Below are positions 16,643-24,611 of a stretch of 36,674 bases of DNA, one piece after another. Made by a program: the position numbers and the translations under genes. The stretch covers positions 1 to 36,674 of the forward strand of contig JALEGK010000077.1 in assembly GCA_022763105.1 (NCBI GenBank), written 5' to 3'. Within the stretch, counting starts at the first letter, position 1. Each line of letters begins with the position of its first letter. The notes under the pieces are model-generated. The model ran no database searches. It had not been told where the DNA came from and saw only the letters and a list, made by a program, of their open reading frames with translations. The stretch is from Rickettsiales bacterium. Its GTDB lineage: Bacteria > Pseudomonadota > Alphaproteobacteria > Rickettsiales > UBA3002.

Positions 16643-17380
16643 TTAGAATTCCCATTCCAGTTCCCATTTAATGGTACTATCAAATGCTGCACTGGAAATA
16701 CCCGCTAAATACCCAAGCTTTGCTTCTAGCTCCGTACCCGGAATTTCAAATTCTACCACAGGGCCAATCTGATGGCTTTGTTCACCGTAACTATGCATGT
16801 TATGGAGCTCGCCAAATTCACCATAATACTCAAAGCCAAGCTCCCAATGCCCTTGCATCTCCCACATAGAAGCCCAGGCAACGCCCCATTCTACGCCAGG
16901 TCCACGCTTGCTACCGATTCCGCGCTCTACAATCAGGTTAAATTTATGCTCGGATTCTTCCAGCTCTTTTTTAAATAAGAATTTCAGCTCTAACTTATCT
17001 GCTTTGCTGTCATCGCGGTGGGTTTCATACGCCGTATACACGCCCATAGAGAAGGGTATTTCTCCCTGCTCCCAAAATTCAAATTTATTGACGAATTCAG
17101 TGGCATAATATTCCAGATTATTGCCCGGAACATTCTTCGCTATCGCTTCTAGCTCAAACTTCCACCAATCGGTAAGGCCATAACCGATAGCCGTTTTGGA
17201 TTTATATTCATAATCGTCAGAGCCGTCTTCATGTTCAAAACCGTAACTTCCGTAATGTTCTAATTCCCATTCCCCTTGTTCTACTCCGGGTGAATAGACT
17301 TTTTTAGCTGCGTGAGCTGCGGTTGCGTGAAGTAATGTGAACGCCAAAAGGGCGGTGGTGATGTGCGAGATTTTCTTCAT
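16643..17380 (-). CDS. Outer-membrane beta-barrel protein, function unknown
   Basis: The 245-residue product has a signal peptide (KKISHITTALLAFTLLHATAAHA/AKK). The mature part is made of amphipathic strands rich in Glu, Trp, Tyr and Phe (EWELEHYGSYGF, WWKFELEAIA, HWELGFEYYGEFGE), and ends with the outer-membrane barrel signal WELEWEF. By size it would form about 10-12 strands. I do not recognise the exact family; small transporter-like barrels next to metal-transport loci look similar. It converges with the ABC/DUF3299 operon. A Fur-box-like site lies about 60 bp upstream of its start, so iron or manganese control is likely. No strong ribosome site is seen. Confidence 0.75.
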   Translation of the reverse strand: MKKISHITTALLAFTLLHATAAHAAKKVYSPGVEQGEWELEHYGSYGFEHEDGSDDYEYKSKTAIGYGLTDWWKFELEAIAKNVPGNNLEYYATEFVNKFEFWEQGEIPFSMGVYTAYETHRDDSKADKLELKFLFKKELEESEHKFNLIVERGIGSKRGPGVEWGVAWASMWEMQGHWELGFEYYGEFGELHNMHSYGEQSHQIGPVVEFEIPGTELEAKLGYLAGISSAAFDSTIKWELEWEF

Positions 17381-17438
17381 GTTTACTATCTTTGTGTTTG
17401 GTTGAACGAATTAGGATTCGACATCGATTTATCGCAAT

Positions 17439-17453
17439 TGATTCTCATTATCA
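17439..17453 (-). promoter_or_regulatory. Fur-box-like operator upstream of the barrel gene
   Basis: On the minus strand the site reads TGATAAT-G-AGAATCA. Against the Fur 7-1-7 consensus TGATAAT-N-ATTATCA the left half matches 7/7 and the right half 5/7. It lies 59 bp before the ATG of the barrel gene (17380), and a -35-like TTGATA overlaps its left end at 17449-17454, so bound regulator would block transcription. Alphaproteobacterial Fur homologues may respond to manganese (Mur) as well as iron. Confidence 0.55.
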
Positions 17454-17553
17454 AGTATTATCGTGAAGTCATTAGTGGATTAAATGCTTCAAGAGAGCGT
17501 GCCGCCCAAACAAATGTCCGGGATGATTTTGAATTTCTGAGAATGCGTGAATC

Positions 17554-17571
17554 TGGTGGAGGGAGCAGGAT
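17554..17571 (-). repeat. Partial duplicate of the tRNA-Tyr 3' end
   Basis: Eighteen bases match the tRNA-Tyr 3' end at 17658-17675 with one mismatch (A at 17564 against G at 17668). The copy covers the CCA, the discriminator, the 3' acceptor strand and the 3' side of the T arm, and similarity stops at both ends. It lies 104 bp downstream of the true tRNA end. The shape is that of an integrase core site left by an integrative element, or of a partial tRNA duplication. No integrase gene is seen in the window. Confidence 0.6.
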
Positions 17572-17625
17572 GTGCTCGCTAAGCTTTTTGTCGAATAGCT
17601 TCTTACCCATTCGACCGCGCCCATT

Positions 17626-17648
17626 AAAAAAGCCCGCAAGAAGCGGGC
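17626..17648 (-). terminator. Rho-independent terminator of tRNA-Tyr
   Basis: On the minus strand, directly after the tRNA, a 6-bp GC stem GCCCGC/GCGGGC (17632-17637 with 17643-17648) with a 5-nt loop is followed by six T (17626-17631 on the plus strand as A). It starts 9 bp after the CCA end. Confidence 0.85.
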
Positions 17649-17657
17649 CGTTTTAAG

Positions 17658-17742
17658 TGGTGGAGGGGGCAGGATTCGAACCTGCGTAGGGAAACCCGAC
17701 GGATTTACAGTCCGTTGCTTTTGACCGCTCAGCCACCCCTCC
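17658..17742 (-). tRNA. tRNA-Tyr (anticodon GTA)
   Basis: The minus strand from 17742 begins GGAGGGG, which pairs perfectly with CCCCTCC near the 3' end. It has the D arm, an anticodon stem-loop CGGACTGTAAATCCG with anticodon GTA (plus-strand 17706-17708), a long class II variable arm, and the T arm GCAGGTTCGAATCCTGC. Discriminator A and CCA are encoded (CCA at 17658-17660). The long variable arm and GTA identify bacterial tyrosine tRNA. It is divergent from rlmB, as in many alphaproteobacteria. Confidence 0.97.
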
Positions 17743-17789
17743 TTAGGTGTGAGAATCACATTAAGAGGGCCTTCATAACGATTGGCGGC

Positions 17790-17818
17790 TTGTTTTTCAA
17801 GCGCGAATCGACTAATGC
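17790..17818 (+). promoter_or_regulatory. Promoter of rlmB, probably giving a leaderless mRNA
   Basis: -35 TTGTTT (17790-17795), 17-bp spacer, -10 TAATGC (17813-17818). Six bases then separate the -10 from the ATG at 17825, so the expected start of transcription is the A of the start codon. No ribosome-binding sequence precedes the gene, in agreement. Confidence 0.5.
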
Positions 17819-17824
17819 GCTACT

Positions 17825-18592
17825 ATGGCTTCTGGTAAAGGACATAGGCGCGGCTCAAATCGCGGGGGTAAGGGCGGCGGAAATCGCGCTGAGTCAGGCT
17901 ATTGGATGTTTGGCACCCATGCATGTCTGGCAGCGCTTGAAAACCCGATGCGCAAGATAAACCGCGTGGTCGCCACGCGCGCCATGGCTGAACAGATAGA
18001 TTATCCTCACATCGATATCAAAGAACATAGCGCGATTGATGGTATTGTGCCGCCTGGTTCGGTGCATCAAGGCATTGCTGTGCTTACCAAACCGCTCGAT
18101 CAGCCCGATTTAGAAGAGGTGGCCGAATCACAAGGCACGCTGATGATGCTCGATCAGGTGACGGATCCGCATAATGTCGGCGCGATTTTGCGTTCTGCGG
18201 CGGCGTTTGGCGTCAAAGCCGTGATTTACCCCAAAGATAACGCCCCCAATGAGTCGGGCACTTTGGCGAAATCGGCCTGTGGTGCGCTGGAAATGGTACC
18301 GCTCATTCAGGTCACGAATCTGTCTAACAGCATTAAAACGGTGAAAAAAATGGGTTACTGGATTGCTGGGCTGGATGGCGAAGCACGTGAACCCATTGAA
18401 AAAGCAAAAGGTTTGTCGCCTCTTTGCTTGGTAATGGGCGCTGAGGGCAAGGGGCTGCGCCGCTTAACGCAAGAGCATTGCGACACCATGTTTGCTATTC
18501 CGATGGACCCGCAGATGGAGAGTCTGAACGTCTCGAATGCAGCCGCAATTGCGCTTTACGCAAGCTATCATCCACATAACGATAAAAGCTAA
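17825..18592 (+). CDS. rlmB: 23S rRNA (guanosine-2'-O-)-methyltransferase, RlmB/TrmH family
   Basis: SPOUT methyltransferase that uses S-adenosylmethionine to 2'-O-methylate a ribose, in RlmB G2251 of 23S rRNA. The 255 residues begin with a Gly/Arg/Lys-rich basic tail (1-22), then the RNA-binding domain (GTHACLAALENP) and the SPOUT knot. Motif 1 is NVGAILRSAAAFGV (117-130, with the catalytic Arg123), motif 2 GAEGKGLRRL (205-214) and motif 3 IPMDPQMESLNVSNAAAIAL (225-244). All three are intact. The length is near that of E. coli RlmB, and the position next to tRNA-Tyr is usual for alphaproteobacteria. No ribosome site is present; the promoter suggests a leaderless message. Confidence 0.93.
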   Translation: MASGKGHRRGSNRGGKGGGNRAESGYWMFGTHACLAALENPMRKINRVVATRAMAEQIDYPHIDIKEHSAIDGIVPPGSVHQGIAVLTKPLDQPDLEEVAESQGTLMMLDQVTDPHNVGAILRSAAAFGVKAVIYPKDNAPNESGTLAKSACGALEMVPLIQVTNLSNSIKTVKKMGYWIAGLDGEAREPIEKAKGLSPLCLVMGAEGKGLRRLTQEHCDTMFAIPMDPQMESLNVSNAAAIALYASYHPHNDKS

Positions 18593-18595
18593 TGT

Positions 18596-19153
18596 TTGCG
18601 CTTGGAGCGCGCAGGATTTCCGCTTATATTACGTATCATAGTTATGTCTATGTTAGCCACTACATTTCTCGCCATCAGCCTGACTTACATGCCGCAAAGC
18701 GAGATCGACAAATTGCCACTTATGGTGCGCAAAGACCTCAATTATGCGGGTGAAATCTGTAAGGCATTGGGGCGTATCTTTTTCTTTGATCGCGACTATA
18801 TCGATATGATTGATTTCAATCAAGATGGTGTCATTGATTATGTTGTAGATACAAGAGGTTATGATTGTGGCCGTTATGAGGATTCGCTGTATGGCGGCAA
18901 TAACGGTAAGGCGCTTTACATGTATTTATCGCAGCCGGACAACTCCTATGAAAAAGTCTATAATTCCTATGTTTACGAATATCGCGTGAAGCGAAATTAC
19001 GGCGAAGCACCGTATTTTGACGTCTGGATTCGCGGCGATGTCGGCTATAAGGTCAATTTTATCCGCCATCAATGGACTGGTGCCGATATGGAAGTGGTTG
19101 ATCAGGAGATTGGCGTAGAAGTCCCTACTCAACTCTGGAAGCGCTTCGACTAG
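18596..19153 (+). CDS. Hypothetical exported protein with EF-hand-like Asp loop
   Basis: I do not recognise the family. The TTG start at 18596 gives 185 residues; an ATG at 18644 would give 169. Both give an N-terminal hydrophobic segment (LRIIVMSMLATTFLAISLTY), either a signal peptide or an anchor. The mature part contains DFNQDGVIDYVVD (about residues 73-85), matching the DxNxDGxID pattern of EF-hand/dockerin-type calcium loops, then a Tyr/Asp-rich part with two cysteines at most. It follows rlmB by 3 bp and could be transcribed with it. No ribosome site is clear at either start. Confidence 0.68.
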   Translation: MRLERAGFPLILRIIVMSMLATTFLAISLTYMPQSEIDKLPLMVRKDLNYAGEICKALGRIFFFDRDYIDMIDFNQDGVIDYVVDTRGYDCGRYEDSLYGGNNGKALYMYLSQPDNSYEKVYNSYVYEYRVKRNYGEAPYFDVWIRGDVGYKVNFIRHQWTGADMEVVDQEIGVEVPTQLWKRFD

Positions 19154-19208
19154 CCTTTTCTTACACCCTTAGATTTACTTTTGCTGCTATTAGCGCTACT
19201 CAAGGCGC

Positions 19209-20708
19209 ATGTTTGAATCGTTACGAGATTTTATCGCCGAGCTTGAGAAGCGCGAATTGCTGGTACGTGTGAGCGAACCAGTATCGACCGAGCTTGAGAT
19301 GACCGAAATTCAAACCCGTCTGCTGGCCGAAGCTGGCCCTGCCGTGTTGTTTGAGAATGTCATTGGTCATGACACGCCTGTTTTGGTCAATTTATTTGGT
19401 ACGGTGGAACGCGTGGCGCTTGGCATGAACCGTAAACCCGAAGAGCTGCGTGAGGTCGGCGAGACGCTCGCATTCCTAAAACAACCAGAACCGCCGGAAG
19501 GCATCCGAGAAGCGCTAGAGATGTTGCCAACGCTCAAGCAAGCCATGACGATGCGCCCTAAGACGGTGAGCAAGGCGCCGTGCCAAGAAATCGTTTTGCA
19601 AGGTGACGATATTGATTTGAGCAAGCTGCCGGTGCAGACCTGTTGGCCGGGCGAACCTGCGCCGCTTATCACATGGCCGCTGGTTGTTACCCAAGGGCCA
19701 AGCGATGCCAAGGAAGATGGCTTTAATTTGGGCATTTACCGCATGCAGCTGCTGAATGAGCGCCAGACACTTATGCGCTGGTTGAAGCATCGCGGTGGCG
19801 CGCAGCATCATGCCCGCTGGAAGAATACGAAGTCCGAGCCATTGCCAGCCGCAGCCGTAATCGGCGCTGATCCGGGCACGATTTTAGCCGCTGTCACGCC
19901 GGTGCCCGATACTTTGTCGGAATATCAATTTGCCGGATTGCTACGCGGCAAAAAATGTGAGCTGGTCGATTGTAAAACCATTCCGCTGAAAGTGCCTGCC
20001 AATGCAGAGATTGTCATTGAAGGGCATGTGTCGCTAGAGGATTATGGCAATGAAGGGCCGTATGGCGATCACACCGGCTATTACAATAGCGTTGAGCCAT
20101 TTCCCGTCTTTACCGTCTCGGCGATCACCATGCGAAAAGATCCGATTTATCTCTCGACCTTCACGGGCCGTCCGCCCGATGAGCCATCGGTATTAGGCGA
20201 AGCACTTAATGAGGTATTCATTCCGTTGCTGCAGCAGCAATTCCCTGAAATTGTTGATTTCTGGTTACCGCCGGAGGGCTGCTCGTACCGTGTCGCGGTG
20301 GTGTCGATCAAGAAAGCGTATGCTGGCCATGCCAAGCGCGTGATGATGGGGGTTTGGTCATTCCTGCGTCAATTCGTTTATACCAAGTTCGTGATTGTGG
20401 TGGATGATGACATTAATTGCCGCGATTGGAAGGATGTGATCTGGGCGATTTCCACGCGTATGGACCCGGTGCGCGATACCACTTTGGTAGAGAACACACC
20501 CATTGATTACCTCGATTTTGCCTCGCCTGTCTCAGGCCTTGGCGGCAAGATGGGGCTGGATGCCACCAATAAATGGGAAGGTGAAAGCCACCGCGAATGG
20601 GGCGAATTAATCGCTATGGACCAGGAAATCGTGCGCCAAGTATCTGAAAAATGGGAATCTTATGGTATTCCGGGCAGTGGTGCCCCGATCTGGAAAACCA
20701 AGGATTAA
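19209..20708 (+). CDS. ubiD: UbiD-family prenylated-FMN decarboxylase
   Basis: The UbiD enzyme removes the carboxyl group of 3-polyprenyl-4-hydroxybenzoate in ubiquinone synthesis, using prenylated FMN made by UbiX. The 499 residues match the usual length. Marks are [19 protein letters not shown], the FMN/metal region ([20 protein letters not shown]), the catalytic loop [11 protein letters not shown] at 282-292, the long [20 protein letters not shown] stretch, and [20 protein letters not shown]. All key parts are present. The family also includes enzymes acting on other aromatic or unsaturated acids, but the length, motifs and housekeeping context favour the ubiquinone role. UbiX is not in the window. 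Confidence 0.93.
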   Translation: MFESLRDFIAELEKRELLVRVSEPVSTELEMTEIQTRLLAEAGPAVLFENVIGHDTPVLVNLFGTVERVALGMNRKPEELREVGETLAFLKQPEPPEGIREALEMLPTLKQAMTMRPKTVSKAPCQEIVLQGDDIDLSKLPVQTCWPGEPAPLITWPLVVTQGPSDAKEDGFNLGIYRMQLLNERQTLMRWLKHRGGAQHHARWKNTKSEPLPAAAVIGADPGTILAAVTPVPDTLSEYQFAGLLRGKKCELVDCKTIPLKVPANAEIVIEGHVSLEDYGNEGPYGDHTGYYNSVEPFPVFTVSAITMRKDPIYLSTFTGRPPDEPSVLGEALNEVFIPLLQQQFPEIVDFWLPPEGCSYRVAVVSIKKAYAGHAKRVMMGVWSFLRQFVYTKFVIVVDDDINCRDWKDVIWAISTRMDPVRDTTLVENTPIDYLDFASPVSGLGGKMGLDATNKWEGESHREWGELIAMDQEIVRQVSEKWESYGIPGSGAPIWKTKD

Positions 20709-20734
20709 GGCTGGCTTTGAAGGCCCAAGCGGCT

Positions 20735-20740
20735 TATAGA
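20735..20740 (+). promoter_or_regulatory. Candidate -10 element of pmbA (leaderless type)
   Basis: TATAGA stands exactly 6 bp before the pmbA ATG at 20747, the same spacing as at rlmB and at 30908. No convincing -35 is found at 17 bp, so this is weaker than those two. Confidence 0.3.
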
Positions 20741-20746
20741 TAGCGC

Positions 20747-22081
20747 ATGAAAGATATTTTGACGCCACTAAACGATGTGATCGCTTATGCCAAGGCGCAA
20801 GGGGCCGATGCGGCCGACGCGATCATCTTTGATTCAACTGATATTGCTGTGTCGATCCGCAAGGGCGAGCCAGAAGATATTGAGCGCGCCGAATCAGGCG
20901 GTTTGGGCTTGCGTGTCTTTGTTGGTGAGAAATCATCGATTGTCTCCTCAACTGACCTGACGAAAGATGCGCTAGAGGAAGCCTGTGATCGTGCGATTGC
21001 AATGGCGAAAGCTTCACTTGATGATCCGCACACCAAGCTGGCTGATGCGTCGCTGCTCTCGCAAGAAAACCATGCGCTTGATTTGGCTGATGCGAGTGAG
21101 CCGGATATTGACTGGATGCAGGCACAATGCCGCAGCGTAGAAGAAGCGGCTTTGTCGCATGAGGGCATTACCAATTCGGAGGGCGCAGAAGCGAGTGCCA
21201 GCCGCAACCGGATTGCGCTTGCGACATCAGAAGGCTTTGCCAAAGAATATGCGACCTCGTCATGCTCGTTGTCTGTCTCTGTCATTGCTGGCGAAGGCGA
21301 TAAGATGGAGCGTGACTACGCTTATTCGGTTACGCGTCACCGCGATGATCTGCGTGATGCAGTCGAGATTGGTCATGAGGCAGCTGAGCGCACTTTGCGT
21401 CGCTTAAACCCAAAGAAAATGAGCACGCAGTCTGTACCGATTATTTTTGATCGCCGCATCTCTCGTTCATTGCTGTCTAATTTTGCTAGCGCCATTTCGG
21501 GCAATGCGATTGCGCGCGGCACCAGTTTCCTTAAGGGCGATATGGGCAAATCTTTGTTCCGCGATAATGTGCGCATTTATGACGATCCGCATCGTGTGCG
21601 CGGACTTGGCTCTAAGCCGTTTGACGCAGAAGGCGTTGCCAATGGTAAACGCGCCCTGATTGATGGCGGTGTGCTACAAAGCTGGATTTTAGACACACGT
21701 TCTGCCAGCAAGTTAGGTCTTAAAACCACCGGTAATGCCGTGCGCGGTATTGGCTCTGGACCGAACCCATCTGCCACCAATTTATACATGGAAGCGGGCG
21801 AGCAATCGGTAGAAGAGATGATTGCCGAGATTGATTCGGGCCTGTATCTGACCGAAGCATTCGGCATGGGCGTGAATCTGGTCACGGGTGATTACAGCCA
21901 AGGTGCATCTGGTATCTGGATTGAGAAAGGCGAGTTAGCCTATCCGGTGAGCGAGCTGACCATTGCCGGACATTTGCGCGATATGTTTGCGCAAGCCACC
22001 CCAGCGAATGATCTGGCGTTTGATTTTGCCACCAATGCGCCAACTATACGCATTGATCAGATGATGGTTGCCGGAGTTTAA
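20747..22081 (+). CDS. pmbA: Metalloprotease-like subunit PmbA/TldE
   Basis: TldE/PmbA works with TldD as a heterodimeric peptide hydrolase that trims unfolded or ribosomally made peptides such as microcin B17 and CcdA. The 444 residues have the family layout: an N-terminal domain (GLGLRVFVGEKSSIVSSTDL), the middle beta-rich part and the C-terminal core (FDAEGVANGKRALIDGGVLQ, TTGNAVRG, GVNLVTGDYSQGASGIWIEKG). The HExxxH metal motif of TldD is absent, which identifies it as the PmbA half. TldD is not in the window. It is followed after 3 bp by the exporter gene, so it is probably the first gene of the lipid A run. Confidence 0.93.
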   Translation: MKDILTPLNDVIAYAKAQGADAADAIIFDSTDIAVSIRKGEPEDIERAESGGLGLRVFVGEKSSIVSSTDLTKDALEEACDRAIAMAKASLDDPHTKLADASLLSQENHALDLADASEPDIDWMQAQCRSVEEAALSHEGITNSEGAEASASRNRIALATSEGFAKEYATSSCSLSVSVIAGEGDKMERDYAYSVTRHRDDLRDAVEIGHEAAERTLRRLNPKKMSTQSVPIIFDRRISRSLLSNFASAISGNAIARGTSFLKGDMGKSLFRDNVRIYDDPHRVRGLGSKPFDAEGVANGKRALIDGGVLQSWILDTRSASKLGLKTTGNAVRGIGSGPNPSATNLYMEAGEQSVEEMIAEIDSGLYLTEAFGMGVNLVTGDYSQGASGIWIEKGELAYPVSELTIAGHLRDMFAQATPANDLAFDFATNAPTIRIDQMMVAGV

Positions 22082-22084
22082 GCC

Positions 22085-23914
22085 ATGTCATCGCGTCAGC
22101 CGCCTCATCGTGGAGATTCCTATCCATTGCTAAAGCGCATGCTGCATGAATATGTTGCGCCCCATAAGACGCGCATTTTTTATGCTGTTATCTGCATGGT
22201 GATTGCTGCAGCGGCCACCGCTGCGAATGCATGGATGATTCAGCCCGTGCTCGATGAGATTTTCGTCAATCGCGATGAGCAATTGCTTATGTTGATTCCG
22301 ATCATTGTCGGAGTGATCGCCTTTATCAGCGGCATTGCCAATTACGGACAGTCTATTTTTATGCGCTATGTCGGCCAGCAGGTCATTGCCGATATGCAGA
22401 TGGCGTTGTTTGCGCATTTAATGCGCGCCGATTTGGGCACGTTTCACGATCAATCCTCTGGACGTCTTATTTCGCGCTTCACCAATGATATTCAAATGAT
22501 GCGCCATTCGATTTCGAATGTGCTAACCGGTATCGCAAAAGAATCGCTCACCATGATTTTTCTGGTGTGTGTCATGGTCTATCAGAGCGTTGAGCTTTCT
22601 TTGCTCGCGCTGGTTGGTTTCCCGTTCGCGATATTACCGATTGCACGGCTTGGTCGCCGCATGCGTAAGATATCGGATGGCACGCAAAAGGAGCTAGGCG
22701 AATTCACCGCGCAGCTCGATGAAAACTTCCAAGGCGCGCGCGTCATTAAAGCGTATGGCCGCGAGACATTTGAAACCGAGCGTGCGCAAAGCACCATTAG
22801 CAAACTAACCGCGCTGTATTTTAAAGCCGCGCGTGTGCAGTCTGCAGCCAGCCCAATGATGGAGACGATTGGCGGCATCGCCGTTGCTGGTGTTATCTGG
22901 TATGGTGGCAGCCAAGTGCTTGCAGGCACCACCAGCCCGGGGGCGTTTTTCTCATTCATTACCGCCATGCTCATGGCCTATAAGCCAGCTAAAGCATTAG
23001 CGAGTATGAACACGCATCTGCAAGAAGGCTTGGCGGCAGCCAGTCGATTCTTTGAAGTCATGGACACGGAACCCGCTATTCAGAATGCGCCGAATGCCAA
23101 AGCGCTAGAGCTGCATAAGGGTGCGATCCGATTTGATGATGTCAGCTTCAGCTACCCAACAGAACACACAGACAAAGCAGCAGGTGTGCAGCATATTGCG
23201 ATTGATATTGCCCCCAATACCACGGTCGCGTTGGTCGGTGCATCGGGCAGCGGCAAATCAACCTTGATGAATTTATTGCTACGCTTTTACGATATTGATG
23301 CTGGCTCTATCAGCATTGATGATCAAGACATCCGCTCGGTCACGTTAGAGTCTTTGCGCGAGCATGTGGCACTGGTATCGCAAGAGATTGTGTTGTTTGA
23401 CGACACGGTGCGCGCCAATATTGGCTATGGTGATTTGAATGCAGATGAGAACGCAATCATTGAAGCGGCCAAACAAGCCGATGCGCATGAATTTATTTCA
23501 AAAATGCCTGATGGCTATGACACCATGATTGGCCCGCATGGCGTTAAACTCTCTGGTGGTCAGCGTCAGCGCTTATCGATTGCACGTGCAATGCTGAAGA
23601 ACGCGCCTATCCTTCTGCTAGATGAAGCCACCTCGGCGCTGGATAACCAGTCTGAGCGTAGCGTGCAGAAATCGCTAGAGGCCTTGATGCAGCAACGTAC
23701 CACATTAGTCATCGCGCATCGCTTATCGACGATTCGTCACGCGGATTGCATTTATGTGATGGATGGTGGCCGCGTGATGGAATCCGGCACGCATGACGGT
23801 TTAATTGCACAAGATGGGTTGTATCGCCATTTATACGAACTGCAATTTGCTAGCAAAGGCGCGGAAGATTCATCCGCTGATTTAACTCTGCACGGAGCGC
23901 AAGCCAATGTCTGA
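22085..23914 (+). CDS. msbA: MsbA-type lipid exporter ABC transporter
   Basis: Inner-membrane half-transporter that would flip lipid A-core from the inner to the outer leaflet. The 609 residues comprise a six-helix transmembrane domain (about 30-310) with QQVIADMQMALFAHLMRADL, and a nucleotide-binding domain with Walker A GASGSGKST (385-393), LSGGQRQRLSIARA (489-502), Walker B ILLLDE (509-514) and the H loop IAHRLST. The exporter-type intracellular loop FTNDIQMMRHSISN (132-145) is intact. MsbA rather than a general multidrug exporter is favoured by its position directly before DUF374, kdtA and lpxK. It overlaps the next gene by 8 bp. Confidence 0.9.
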   Translation: MSSRQPPHRGDSYPLLKRMLHEYVAPHKTRIFYAVICMVIAAAATAANAWMIQPVLDEIFVNRDEQLLMLIPIIVGVIAFISGIANYGQSIFMRYVGQQVIADMQMALFAHLMRADLGTFHDQSSGRLISRFTNDIQMMRHSISNVLTGIAKESLTMIFLVCVMVYQSVELSLLALVGFPFAILPIARLGRRMRKISDGTQKELGEFTAQLDENFQGARVIKAYGRETFETERAQSTISKLTALYFKAARVQSAASPMMETIGGIAVAGVIWYGGSQVLAGTTSPGAFFSFITAMLMAYKPAKALASMNTHLQEGLAAASRFFEVMDTEPAIQNAPNAKALELHKGAIRFDDVSFSYPTEHTDKAAGVQHIAIDIAPNTTVALVGASGSGKSTLMNLLLRFYDIDAGSISIDDQDIRSVTLESLREHVALVSQEIVLFDDTVRANIGYGDLNADENAIIEAAKQADAHEFISKMPDGYDTMIGPHGVKLSGGQRQRLSIARAMLKNAPILLLDEATSALDNQSERSVQKSLEALMQQRTTLVIAHRLSTIRHADCIYVMDGGRVMESGTHDGLIAQDGLYRHLYELQFASKGAEDSSADLTLHGAQANV

Positions 23915-24611
23915 GAAGCGCCCGTTTCGTCTACCGTTTTATAAGCGGATTTTTAAGAATCGCTATTTTCAGGATTTTGCGACATGGCTTGTCTCGTTGG
24001 TGATGCGCCTGCTATCGCTTACCTATCGCTACACCATGCATGTGCACCCTGAGTCGCAAGATTATGTGGATGGTGAGCGCAATGGTATTTTCTGTTTCTG
24101 GCATGGACGCATGATTGTTTTCCCGATGCTGATTCCGAAGAATGCCGTGATGAATGTGCTCATCTCTCACCACCGAGATGGCGAGTTGATTACCAAGGTG
24201 ATTCGGCATTTCGGCATCCGCTCGATTCGCGGCTCTAGCAATCGTGGCGCGAAATCTGCCACCAAGCAAATGGTGCGCTTACTTGAAGAAGGTGATTATG
24301 TCGTGATCACACCGGATGGGCCGCGCGGTCCGTTCCAGAAAGCATCGCCTGGTGCGGTGTATTTATCGCAGCAATCGGGCAAGCCGATGATTCCGGTCAG
24401 CTTTAGCGCATCACGCGCCAGACAACTTGGAAGCTGGGATAAGATGATGATCCCGCTGCCCTTCGCGCGCATTGTTGTGCATGTCGGCGAGCCGATGCAT
24501 CCAGACACAAAAGCCGATAAGACCATCATCAACCAATATCGCAGCGAGTTAGAGGAGCGATTGGTTGCACTCACCGATCAAGCCGATGCGGAGGTGAAAC
24601 TCTCAGCATGA
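23907..24611 (+). CDS. DUF374 lysophospholipid acyltransferase family protein
   Basis: The 234-residue product belongs to the PlsC-like acyltransferases called DUF374, common between msbA and kdtA in alphaproteobacteria and probably acting on lipid A or phospholipids. A short hydrophobic segment lies at 24-45 (ATWLVSLVMRLLSLTYRY). The motif SHHRDGE (87-93) takes the place of the HX4D motif, and TPDGPRGP (135-142) is the family signature. It overlaps the exporter by 8 bp and kdtA by 4 bp. Substrate and acceptor are not known; the family is a candidate for acyl additions found in alphaproteobacterial lipid A. Confidence 0.88.
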   Translation: MSEKRPFRLPFYKRIFKNRYFQDFATWLVSLVMRLLSLTYRYTMHVHPESQDYVDGERNGIFCFWHGRMIVFPMLIPKNAVMNVLISHHRDGELITKVIRHFGIRSIRGSSNRGAKSATKQMVRLLEEGDYVVITPDGPRGPFQKASPGAVYLSQQSGKPMIPVSFSASRARQLGSWDKMMIPLPFARIVVHVGEPMHPDTKADKTIINQYRSELEERLVALTDQADAEVKLSA

